DNA of 64,000 nt from Dermacentor variabilis (Eukaryota; Arthropoda; Arachnida; Ixodida; Ixodidae), in assembly GCF_050947875.1 (NCBI RefSeq), contig NC_134568.1, positions 213,323,678 through 213,387,677 of the forward strand, read 5' to 3'. Shown in pieces: positions 55,553-64,000 of this stretch. Numbering within the stretch: position 1 is the stretch's first letter; each line of letters starts with the position of its first letter. The position numbers were made by a program, and so were the translations under genes. Below the pieces are notes generated by a model that saw only the letters and a list, made by a program, of their open reading frames with translations, had not been told where the DNA came from and made no database searches.

Positions 55553-56821
55553 TTAAAGGGATACTAAAGGTTAACATTAAGTCAACGTGGACTGTTTAAA
55601 TACCATCCCAGAAACCTCGAAACGCTTGTTTCGGGCGAAGAAGAGACTTATTTTAAGAGAAGATGCGTTCTAAAGCATCCGCGTACCTCTAGCACAGTTC
55701 AAATCACCCGCCCTCTGATCGAGGAGTATTGACGTCATGGTCGCATAGTGACGTTGCGCCGTCGGTGAGTAAAACGGCTCCCGCGGACGGCGCTACGGCT
55801 TTTCTGCACAAAACGCAAACGCGCGGCCAGACAGAGCCAAGACAGAGCCGACAGTAGCGCGAAAGCGGAACTATGGTGGCTAGCGGAAGGGAAAGCGCAC
55901 GACGATAAGTTGGTTCTTTATTTTATGACGCCAACTTCGACGCTCGTTGCAATGGATGACCCTGACAACGACACATTAGCTCGCGATGCTGGGCTCGAGT
56001 TCAGCGATTTAGGCACTGATGAACGTGACCTGCTGTTGAGGGCTCGTGCTGCCGGCGTCGTTGCGTACTACTACGACGGCGTGCTTTGAAAGGCACTTGA
56101 CGCGACTTCAGTAAGTTGGCGTTGAACGCGTAATCCTCTGGACAAAACTGCAGCGAGCACACTACGTGATTTTTCGGCTCTTTGCCAGCGCGCTATGGCA
56201 GAGGTACGGCACTTAACCACTTCGAACGGAGCGGTTCACTCGTTGACACAGTGATAAGTAACGTTGGATTCGCCACTGCAACTGCCCTTGACCAAGTCTG
56301 CGGACCGTTCGGCATCCCAGGACATCACATGGACGTGACATTCTCGCTGCTTGTTCCAAATGCAAGTTTCGCGAGCCAGCAGGACAACCGCAGCACGACG
56401 CGATAAAGAAATAACTGAAACTCCAAAGCGCGCACGGTGCAAAGTCGAGCGCGCAGAGCCGAGCGAAAACGAAACGTTTCGATCACCCATACTACTCAAG
56501 GGTAATGTCAAAATGTTATTTTTTCTTAGAATCGAATAGAAGTAGACAAGTAGCATTTTCTTCCGTCTTATAATCTAATGAAATGATCTTTTTAACACGA
56601 GTACTTGAGTACTAGTGACATAAATTATGATGAGGAGTGCTTTCGTCATCGGGCTAGTACCGGAATGTCGCTGGGGGGTGGGTCTCAAATCGTGTCATGC
56701 ATTTACCTCAATTTCTCGGTTACTAAAGCTCTGTTCGCGATTATGTTGACGCCTTAGACGTTCTAGAGCATTGCTTTATCACTTTAACTTGACTTTCTGG
56801 TAACCTTTAGTGTCCCTTTAA
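55553..56821. mobile_element. TTAA-flanked non-autonomous DNA transposon
   Basis: Left terminus AGGGATACTAAAGGTTA at 55557, and inward from 56817 AGGGACACTAAAGGTTA; the inverted repeats extend about 28 bases (to AAGTCAA). TTAA flanks both ends (55553-55556 and 56818-56821), the target duplication of the piggyBac superfamily. Length 1261 bp between the TTAA sites. No DDD transposase is seen, so this is non-autonomous. The interior is CpG-rich and contains a small ORF with a nearby splice donor. Superfamily assignment rests on TTAA alone. Confidence 0.65.
55925..56089 (+). CDS. 54-codon acidic ORF inside the TTAA element
   Basis: ATG at 55925 (second in-frame ATG at 55952) gives MTPTSTLVAMDDPDNDTLAR, DAGLEFSDLGTDERDLLLRA and RAAGVVAYYYDGVL, stop at 56087-56089. 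Acidic N-terminal half, a helix-like DLLLRARAAGVV, then a Tyr cluster. Reading through the stop in frame gives KALDATS and then GTAAGT at about 56111, a good splice donor, so the stop may be a mutation in what was an exon of the parent element or of a captured gene. No family recognised. The region is GC-rich relative to its surroundings. Confidence 0.35.
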   Translation: MTPTSTLVAMDDPDNDTLARDAGLEFSDLGTDERDLLLRARAAGVVAYYYDGVL

Positions 56822-57779
56822 CACTGTGCAAGTCGCAAGGGATGAAAAAAAAATTAAATTCCGATGTTTTACGCATCCAAACGATGATCTGATCATGAGG
56901 CACGCCGTAGTGAGAGCGTGCACCTAAAGTTAAATACACGAGAGGATGAAAACTGATTTTAAAAAAAATTATTGTTGAGTCCGTCCATGACGCACTCACT
57001 CGTTTTGCGATAATGTGTTCACAAAAATAGCTGTAGCATTCTTTTTGTGCGATCTCCATTGGATATTACTGCTTTACAGGGCAAGAAGGTAATACCGAAG
57101 CACAAAGCTTATGCATGTCGTTTTCCCAATTCCGCAGTGATCGCAGTTGAACCAGGCCATAGGCCTCATGCATGAGGCTAACGTATGGATAGCATATAGT
57201 AGAGTTGAAATGCGTTAAAACGATGCCGGTATCTGACACAAATATTATAACGCTTGGCGCTTAGGTGCTTCGTGGTTGCATTGGTTTAGCCGTACACGAG
57301 CACTCTTATGTTTCTGTTCCCCAGCCAAGCAATCAGAGAGCGAGAACATTTTCCCATTCACGCTGGCACTCTACAGACGCCGTTGCTCTTCGTCGAGTGG
57401 AAATCGGTACAGCCGAAACAGTTCCCAACACGTACACACATCTAGGCTGGTGATTCTTGTTTCATGCTTGCGGAGCCCGTTGAAATTACGGCATACTGTT
57501 GCTACTGCTACACCCAAAGCTTACATATTGCATGGCTCCGCAATGAGCTTATTTGAACTGAGATTCCGTAAATATTTGGCGGAATGAGCTAAACACCTAC
57601 AAGTCATTCCGCAGCCCGCGACGGTGACACATTCAAGCAGCGCCGCGTCGACTCGCTGAAGCCACATAGAAGGAAAGGCTCGCGGCGCGTTGGTTGCCAG
57701 ACCTAGCAATCAAAAGGTCACAGCATATTTTAGTAACGCCTGCGGTCGGGCTAGTTCGTACATGACTTTTAGAAATGGT
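56822..57779. other. No gene seen; SINE scrap
   Basis: 56885-56935 (TGATCATGAGGCACGCCGTA and GTGCACCTAAA) is an internally deleted minus-strand Ruka-like SINE. No gene supported. Confidence 0.4.
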
Positions 57780-58330
57780 TTTAGGCTCAAAAAGTAAGAC
57801 ACGGACGACAGAATAAAAGACACGGACAGGCGCACACTCGAAAATGTTTTTTTTTTTAATTTTTTCCGATGCTTCGCTTATATACCCTCAGGAATGCGAA
57901 CATGGCCAAGCACAGGTGAGTTCAGATGAGATAGAAACCAAACCTTATCATATCCTATCTGCCATATATCTCGTGAAGAGGAGGACGGAACTCTGATACA
58001 CTGGTCACCAAACTTTCTTATATACATCGCCTCTGCTTGTTCCCATGCCACCGCATCCTTACTTTTCTGTAATATGCATGCGTTTTCCAGCAGAAGCGAG
58101 CCTGTCCCATTCTTGATTGATAGAGCATGCTCTTGCAGGCGATCATTCATACAAAGCTCAGTTTGACCGATGTATACCTTGGCGCAGTATAAAGGAATCT
58201 TATACACAACACTAGCGGAAAATTTTTTTAAAGAAAAAAAAAACACTTTGTGGGGTCCTTTACGCACTCGGCCCTTTTTACGGAAGACAGGCGCGCACAA
58301 ATTCGAGAAAGTTTCCGAGGAGCCGAAAAC
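57780..58330 (-). mobile_element. Penelope-like element 3' part, minus copy
   Basis: A frame of 140 codons on the minus strand: ASVVYKIPLYCAKVYIGQTE, LCMNDRLQEHALSIKNG (GIY-YIG motif with downstream Arg and Glu/His), LEAMYIRKFGDQ-type end read as QAEAMYIRKFGDQCIRVPSS, then a 3' UTR with GCTTATATACCC and the tail CGCCTGTCCGTGTC (complement of 57815-57830). The GIY-YIG domain is nearly intact here. No RT domain upstream. Confidence 0.8.
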
Positions 58331-58399
58331 GCTACCGGTACATCTTACCTAGAAGCAACATTATTTAGCGAATGAGCAAGTCTGTATATACGGAATGAC

Positions 58400-58745
58400 A
58401 ACAGGACGTGTTTTCCGTTTCTTTTCGCATTCTTCCATGTTACTGGAAAGTAAGGATACGGAGGCACGGAAACTAGCAGAGGCGATGTATATAAGAAAGT
58501 TTGGTGACCAGTTTATCAGCGTTCCGTCGTTGTATTTTCACGAGAAGGAGTTTAGTTTCCTAGCTGATAGGATAAGATTAGGTTCGGTTTCTATATCATG
58601 GGGAACTTACCTGTGTTTGGTCATGTTCGTATGCTTGAGGGTATATAAGCAAAGCATCGAGAAAAATAAAAATGAGTTGCGCCTATCCGTGTATTTCATT
58701 ATGTTGTCCGTGACTTATTTTTTACGCCTAAAACAACTTACGAAA
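58400..58745 (+). mobile_element. Penelope-like element 3' end, plus copy
   Basis: LAEAMYIRKFGDQFISVPSL, GGTATATAAGCAAAGCATCG and CGCCTATCCGTGTATTTCAT match the minus copy at 57.8-58.3 kb. The two copies face head to head with about 70 bases between them. 5'-truncated within the endonuclease domain. Confidence 0.75.
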
Positions 58746-58837
58746 GTCACAACATACGTGCACTGTTACGAAGTACAAAACGCCCTTGACAACGTTAATT
58801 ATGCCACGTTTCTTCCTTTCTGGTGGTTTCCTTTTAC

Positions 58838-59025
58838 AGCGAAGCTGTTAAGGACTACTTTGCCCACTATCGTGTCCGCGTGCAGAAAAAAAATCACGAA
58901 GATAGTGCATACCGGACCGACCCGCGGCGGAGGTGCCGCTCGCCATTAAGGGGCCCACATTACACAGCTTCACTGGTCATCCTTCTTCACAGAGTGGAAG
59001 GGTACTGAGTTGTTTTTCATTTTCA
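58838..59025 (+). repeat. AACAGCGAAGCTGTT-family repeat module, inverted relative to 38 and 41 kb
   Basis: Starts ACAGCGAAGCTGTTAAGG and runs through ACTATCGTGTCCGCGTGCAG, GACCCGCGGCGGAGGTGC and TTCTTCACAGAGTGGAAGGG. Same module as 28.84, 37.96 and 40.78 kb on the other strand. Confidence 0.75.
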
Positions 59026-59123
59026 TTTTCTTTTCTGGCATATAACCGGTGAAAGGATCTTTGAGGAGTCTTAAATTACGTGTACGATGAGCGTATTATT
59101 GCAGGCATTTTAAAAAAAATATT

Positions 59124-59276
59124 ACTAAGTGTACTGGCAGTCCAGAGGGCTCGCGAGAGGGCCGTCAGGTTCCACCTGATGGTCCCCGAGTGGGCCTAGC
59201 CAGGTGACGTGTAGTTTGCTTACGTCTATAGTGGACCAAATAAAGTTGTTTCACTCACTCACTCACTAAGTGTACT
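59124..59276 (+). mobile_element. TCAC-tailed non-LTR stub with exact 12-bp target duplication
   Basis: ACTAAGTGTACT at 59124-59135 and 59265-59276. Between them are the last 20 codons of ORF2 (59137-59199, ending RFHLMVPEWA and TAG), a short 3' UTR, AATAAA at 59239-59244 and a TCAC-repeat tail. The C-terminus matches SLDLSVPSWD (1.6 kb) and QLGLAVPTWD (38.2 kb). An extreme 5' truncation of a recent insertion. Confidence 0.9.
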
Positions 59277-59784
59277 AAAGGAGAGGTTGGTGGCTATATG
59301 TGGCACCGGCTACTCTTCCCCAAGACACCTCCGTAATCTAGCAGCAGGTAAATATTTTTAATACTGATGACAGTGATACGTCATGTCTGCCAACTATGTT
59401 TTCAACGATGGTGAGTTAGCAATACTGTAAATTAAAATTTTTGAAACCACCTAATGCGTTATGAGGAACGGCGTAGTGGATGGCTTCGTACAAGCCAACA
59501 AAGCCATCAATTCCCCACAAAGCTAACCGCATCATTTTTGATGCGCTAGTTTGATACGGGAGGGAACCTAACGGAAGGATTCTTGATAGCCTGTAGCAAC
59601 GTTTTAATTGTAGACAGCTCAGCAAGCTAAACAATAATTTTAAAAAATCACAGAACGCCTAAGCCCTTCTTATGAGTTGTGAATGCGAAAGCAATAATCT
59701 CCAATTGAACGCCACTGAGCGCTCCTTCGTGTTACGAACTCCTCGTGGGCAAGCGAGCGCGTTGAGATGCTTGGCCAACGCCTG
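59277..59784. other. No gene seen; repeat fragment at 59.67-59.75 kb
   Basis: GAACGCCACTGAGCGCTCCTTC near 59706 recurs inverted at 49.3 kb and loosely at 13.7 kb. No gene. Confidence 0.35.
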
Positions 59785-60429
59785 CTAGATATCACAAGGC
59801 TAGTGCACTTCGATCCGTGACGCCTGCTACCTTGCCCGACTGCCACAGAATCAAATGGGGACGCTCCCGAGTAAGCCACGGTGATTTCGACGTTACCGCT
59901 TTCGTCACGCCGGGTTTGGCAATATAGAAATTTCGGCCTATGTAGTACGATGTCATGAAGCAAAGTGCACAGGTCTGTTATATAGGAGGCGCTCGTTTAG
60001 CCCAGTGGGTAAGACACTCGGCTTCTGAGAGGTTCGAAACTCACTACTGACAACGGTTTAGAGTGCAGCTCTTAGACACCCATTTCTGCGGCAAGCGTCG
60101 GCGTCGGCGGCGTAACTGAACGAACGAACACAGCGAAAGATGAAAGAGTGAACGCGAAGCGGGAGATAAAAGACGCGAGCCACGAACGACGGAGACCAAT
60201 GAGAGCGGTCCCTTCAGTGGTGTGCGCGCGGGAAACTGGTGTCATGCGGAGCTGCCCGACCGCTAGATGCGTACTCTGATCTGGTCTCAGCCGGAACACT
60301 CGTTTTTTTACTATCGTCCGGTCGTGTCAGCGCTCGCTTGCGTGCGTGTGGTTTTCTTGGTTTGGTCTTGCTTGCACTTGTTTCCATTGTCATGGTTTAC
60401 GATTGTTTTGTGATCTGTGTGCGCGGAGC

Positions 60430-60720
60430 GAATCTTGTTGTACTTTCTGGAAGCCACGCAGCACCAATGATTACACTGGAACCTTCGACGAGTGATATAT
60501 AAAAGCCGACGTGCTTGACCCGCAGCTCAGATGTTCGACGATTGCCGACTCTGCTACATGTCTCTCTCGAATTCTTTGCCTCAATATATAGCGAAATAAA
60601 AACACGTATAGAGCTGCGCTCAAATTTCGCATTAGGTAGTATCGTAATCGTCGGTGAATTTTTCCATTCAAATTTATTCAATTCTTTCATACAATAATTC
60701 CTTTATAGCGATTGTCGAGG
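60430..60720 (+). mobile_element. LTR-related fragment, copy 3
   Basis: CTGGAAGCCACGCAGCACC, ACACTGGAACCTTCG, TATATAAAAGCCGACGTGCT and TTCGACGATTGCCGACT align with the promoter half of the LTRs at 19.7 and 30.1 kb. After 60560 it diverges into a different 3' half. TATA box at 60498-60504. Confidence 0.5.
60604..60663 (+). repeat. 60-bp repeat, inverted at 63831-63890
   Basis: ACGTATAGAGCTGCGCTCAA, ATTTCGCAT and AGTATCGTAAT-GT-GGTGAATTTTT are shared with the complement of 63831-63890 with about six differences. Confidence 0.75.
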
Positions 60721-61629
60721 CGCCGTTAGAACGCAGGCCAGAGCTTGGGCGGACGAAGAACGCGCGGCTAACACAGCCTTCCGAGAGCGAGGGTGACGTA
60801 GCGTCGCCGCGATGCCCGCTCCCTTCACGCAACACTTGGCCCGCTAAACGCCACAGCAAGTGTCAAAGAGTTTCCTTTAGTTTCTAGAGGGAGCTCTGGC
60901 ATTGCAATCCTTAAGCCAGCATGGGAATGATGGGCAGTCCATGGATTTGTCTGATCTTGAGGCTTCAGAAGTTCTTGTGGTTTCCTTTATCACGTTTTAT
61001 TTATACGACTTTAGGTCTCAATTTCAAAGCAATTTACACTTTCTTTAATTGAGAACGTAATAAGGCTCTGCAAGCATGAATAATTGCTGCTAATTGCAGT
61101 GGTTCCGCATGTCCTTGCGTCCCTTGCGTAATCCATGGTTTCAATATCGGGCTTCTGTACTAGAATTCCTGTGTTCGAATCCTACCGCCGGCCACTTTTA
61201 GTAAATTTTATTTAATAATTTATAACAATGCACTTTCTTAAAAATGATCTCCTTGCAAAGTCACGAAGCCATTTGAAGCCAAAAGGATAAAGTTTAAGCA
61301 AATCCACGTACTTCCCATAATTCCCATGCCGGCTGAACTGCCCCGATTGCAGCTCCCGTAGACACTAGCACCAGACTTCCCTCTAGTAATTATTGCATGA
61401 AAGTGTTTGGCACGTGTTCCCTTACGCCCGCTCTGCTCCGTCGATGCGCGCGCGTGACGTGTCGTCGCAGCCAATGAAAACTTAGGGGCCATTTTTCGCT
61501 TGTCCAGACGACAGACGCCAGCTTTTTTGGGTGAATGGGTCATTTGATAATGTCGCATCAAAAATGTAATGAAAGAATATTCGAGTTTAAAATTTAAGTA
61601 GCTTTAAGCCCAAATTACAGCACATTACG

Positions 61630-61850
61630 GCGTTGTGCTGCTGAGCTCGAGGTCGCGGGTTCGATCCCGGCCAGGACGGCCATTCTTCGATGGGGTTGAA
61701 ATGAAAAAAAAAACAAAAAACACTGGTGCACTTAGATTTAGGGGCACGTTAAAGAGCCACAGGTGGCCAACATTAATCCGGAGTCCCCCACACGGCATGC
61801 CCCATAATCATATCGACGTTTCGGTACGTAAAGCCCTCAGGATTTAAGTT
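61630..61850 (+). repeat. Ruka-like SINE, truncated head
   Basis: Begins inside the tRNA head (GTTGTGCTGCTGAGCTCGAG), B box CGGGTTCGATCCCGG, body GGGGCACGTTAAAGAGCCAC, CCGGAGTCCCCCACACGGC, end GGTACGTAAAGCCCTCAGG. Confidence 0.8.
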
Positions 61851-62329
61851 TTTTTTTGCGTGTCATTTGGGTAGTTTTCAATTTCATTGCGTGTCATTTG
61901 AGTATTCAGTACGCTTGCACGTCTATAGCACTCAAACGTTGGGCTGATGATGACAATGATAATTTACTGGCATACCCTTTGAAACGGGGCGGTGACAAAT
62001 AGTCACATAGCCTGCGTGATTTAGTCAGGTATACTGTACAAGTTCTTCATTCCAGCATTTTTGTATACACCTCTTTAATCATTTTTCACTTGCTCAAAAC
62101 TTCTCTAGCTACCTTGAGCCGCTACCGATGTCTGTAACGAATCCGGTCGTATATAAATCTCTTCCGTCTGCTTTTCCATCGACACTCTAAATGTATCTGC
62201 TCATCTCGACTGCTGACCAGTTGATGCTCCTATACATTTTAAATCCAAGCGCTTCTGGAAGGTGTATGCTACCTCCGGGTCTCGCTGGGTGAGACACAGA
62301 AAGAGAAAGCATTTATTTCTAATGAGGTA
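61851..62329. other. No gene seen
   Basis: No supported gene or repeat. Confidence 0.35.
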
Positions 62330-62339
62330 GGGTGACTTC

Positions 62340-63030
62340 CTTGTAGAGTGGAGCCCTTAGTTTAGGACCCCATTGGCTCGCGCCGCTCCGCGTACCCGCT
62401 GGATCAGCCATCGTTGCTCTTGAGGCTCTAAGCTAATCAGTGCAGTCTCCCAGGAGGAAGGTGAAGGAATAGGGGGGGGGGGGGGGGGGGTAACCCGGAG
62501 GGTGTAAGCATTTACAGGGGCAGTTATATACTGTGGGCTTTGCTCCACAGTAATGGCAGATGAGGGATATTGTGTGGGCTGGAAGAGGTGAAGATAAAAG
62601 AGAAAGGGGAATTAATTTGTTTGAAGCTACCGCCACGCGACGGCATCTTCTCGGTTAAAGGAATTATGTGGTGGGGAAAGTGTCTCCTGGTATCTCTGTA
62701 ATGTTGTAGAGTTTCATTGTAGTTCAGTGGTTCTGTCGGTGCGTTGTCTGAATTGGACAGCTCTTCCAGCGGCGCCCTGTTAGCGAGCTCTCGGGCTACC
62801 GCATTAGCGCGTTCATTACCATGGAGAGCGGCGTGTCCAGCTGTCCGGACGATACGCACCCTGTTTAACGCTGTGGGGTGTAATGATGTAAGGATTCGGT
62901 GTGTGTAGGGTGTGGCCATCCCTTGTGTCAAAGTCACGCAGGCGGTCTGTGAATCAGTGACCCCTGTTATGAGTCCTTCCGGTGCCGGTGCGGCTGAAGC
63001 GTGTACAATGTATCAGGCGATAGCAGCCTC
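62340..63030 (-). pseudogene. RNase H non-LTR fragment, third family
   Basis: Minus strand: TDEAAIA-YIVHASAAPAPEG, LITGVTDSQTACVTLTQGMA (RNase H Asp), TAGHAALHGNERANAVAREL (final Asp replaced by Glu/Asn region), ANRAPLEELSNSDNAPTEPL, then CHYCGAKPTVYNCP as a decayed Cys/His motif and WLIQRVRGAARANG near the ORF end. A 19-base G run (62472-62490) sits near the 3' end. Differs from the TCAC-tailed and LCRLWLGV families. Confidence 0.65.
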
Positions 63031-63035
63031 GTCCG

Positions 63036-63610
63036 TCGTGCCACTGTCGAGTGTTAAGTGTGGCCGAAGCCCTAGGCGAATCTCTTCGCATTCCATTAGG
63101 GTGTGCTGAGTGGTGTCCGGATCTTTTCTGCAGCATACAGATGCCTCATCTTGTTGCGAATATTTGCTACGGCATGTTTTTGTCCCCAGGCAACCACCTC
63201 TAGCCTCAAATAGCAAAGCATTGTCCTTTGTGTTATCGCACAGATTTTCTCCTCCAATTTCTTTATTCCCATGCTTGTAAATCTCCATAGTCATTTTGTT
63301 TCAATTCTTTGCATCCAATTCGCTCTCTCTGTTTCGCTGTCTTTCTGATGACTGCTGGTTGTTTATTTACTCTTTTAATTACCTTGTAGTTGGTTACTAA
63401 CTCTCTGGACCTCTTCCTCCATTCTGTGGCCACGCTTTTCACGTACAGATGCGTGGGCAGTTTAGCCACCCATTTATTTTGATCCATGTTCCCGATTCTT
63501 TTGTCAAACCAAATTTTGCTCTGCACTTCTGTGACTTCATTTTGGACTACACGGGCGCCGTCTACCGATAACGCCTGATTGTAGATGACTTGCATATGAG
63601 CATGCGCCGC
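63036..63610 (-). pseudogene. C-terminal part of a fourth non-LTR ORF2
   Basis: Minus strand: SVDGARVVQNEVTEVQSKIW, LPTHLYVKSVATEWRKRSRE, IGCKELKQNDYGDLQAWE, then after one stop LLFEARGGCLGTKTCRSKYS and CCRKDPDTTQHTLMECEEIR, a CC-H-C motif of the kind that ends ORF2 in tick elements. It runs straight into the RNase H fragment at about 63035 with no visible boundary repeat. Confidence 0.55.
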
Positions 63611-64000
63611 CAGCCTGATGGAAACTCATAATATTTTTCACCCTGCCGGCTACCGCTCGCCTTCAGCAACTGCTATCGCGGCAAAGGCGCCGCAGGGCCA
63701 CGGAGGAAAAGCGAAGAAAACACTTAAGAAAACTTACAAGGAAGGGACGTGTCTTTCTGCGTTTCAATGCGATATTTCTTGCTCTGCGACCGTCTGGGTA
63801 TCTAACTTCTTTCCTCCGGCCTCTTGGATGAAAAATTCACCAACAATTACGATACTCCCTTATGCGAAATTTGAGCGCAGCTCTATACGTTTTTTTTTTT
63901 CATCTCGCGTGTCAAGATTTTGTTTTATGATTATTTAGATACACGGCTTATATTAAAAAGAGAACGCCGTGAGTGAGAACACCCTCATGAGAACGAGCTA
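63611..64000. other. No gene seen; inverted copy of the 60.6 kb motif
   Basis: 63831-63890 is the reverse complement of 60604-60663. A T run follows at 63890-63900. No supported gene. Confidence 0.5.

Larger units (their letters stand above)
59785..61560 (+). repeat. Compound dispersed repeat, copy 2, split by insertions
   Basis: Parts 59785-59990, 60730-60870 and 61396-61560 together reproduce 15711-16170. The first gap holds a tRNA-like head (about 59995-60060) and an LTR-like stretch (60430-60720). The second holds a tRNA-like B box (GTGTTCGAATCCT near 61171). The copy therefore predates those insertions. Confidence 0.55.

Noticed and set aside
62472..62490. G19 run as a regulatory G-quadruplex
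   Set aside because: Homopolymer in a decayed retrotransposon 3' end; no context supports function, and length may be a sequencing artefact.
63655..63760. Histone-tail-like peptide (GGKAKKTLKK)
   Set aside because: Short basic stretch with no histone fold following; chance composition.

Overview
The window reads as nuclear DNA of a chelicerate, most likely a hard tick (Ixodidae). It has no bacterial gene organisation, no CRISPR array and no long intact open reading frame. It does have many decayed copies of repeats that, from memory, are typical of ixodid genomes: a tRNA-headed SINE resembling the tick Ruka family, Penelope-like elements with GIY-YIG endonuclease ends, several RNase H-bearing non-LTR retrotransposons, CR1/L2-like retrotransposons, LTR fragments, Helitron Rep fragments and terminal-inverted-repeat DNA transposons. 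Genus-level assignment is not possible from sequence alone.

Layout. 0-5 kb: a Helitron Rep scrap, then a 2.2 kb non-LTR copy (minus strand, 12-bp target duplication, TCAC-repeat tail) that lacks its reverse transcriptase, then one candidate host exon (4069-4277, minus). 5-15 kb: 3' part of a second non-LTR family, a 1.69 kb hAT-like element with an 8-bp target duplication, nested fold-back DNA, and a 155-bp tandem repeat. 15-24 kb: a compound dispersed repeat that recurs at 60 kb, CR1/L2 relics, LTR fragments and a SINE. 24.7-27.4 kb: a complete IS630/Tc1/mariner-type transposon with roughly 0.5 kb inverted repeats and a dead transposase. 27.5-30 kb: head-to-head Penelope-like copies, one split by an insert carrying a 78-bp tandem repeat. 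30-36 kb: a solo-LTR-like sequence, fold-back DNA, SINEs, and a Penelope-like copy split by a CR1/L2 tail. 37-41 kb: a 0.6 kb direct repeat bracketing a 5'-truncated non-LTR copy that itself carries a 107-bp fold-back insertion. 42-46 kb: a CR1/L2-like RT relic split by a SINE, an RNase H relic and a larger Helitron Rep relic. 47-51 kb: simple repeats, a perfect hairpin and a second SINE type. 51-57 kb: an RNase H non-LTR relic and a 1.26 kb element bounded by TTAA that carries a small ORF ending near a splice donor. 57-64 kb: another head-to-head Penelope-like pair, a 141-bp retrotransposon stub with exact 12-bp target duplications, the second copy of the 15 kb compound repeat, a SINE and two more non-LTR relics.

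Nothing here looks like an operating gene system. The biology is a record of nested transposition. The most informative features are insertions with visible target-site duplications, a shared fold-back architecture seen at least three times (near 9.5, 33.0 and 39.1 kb), the long-TIR mariner-like element, and one or two short stretches that could be host exons.
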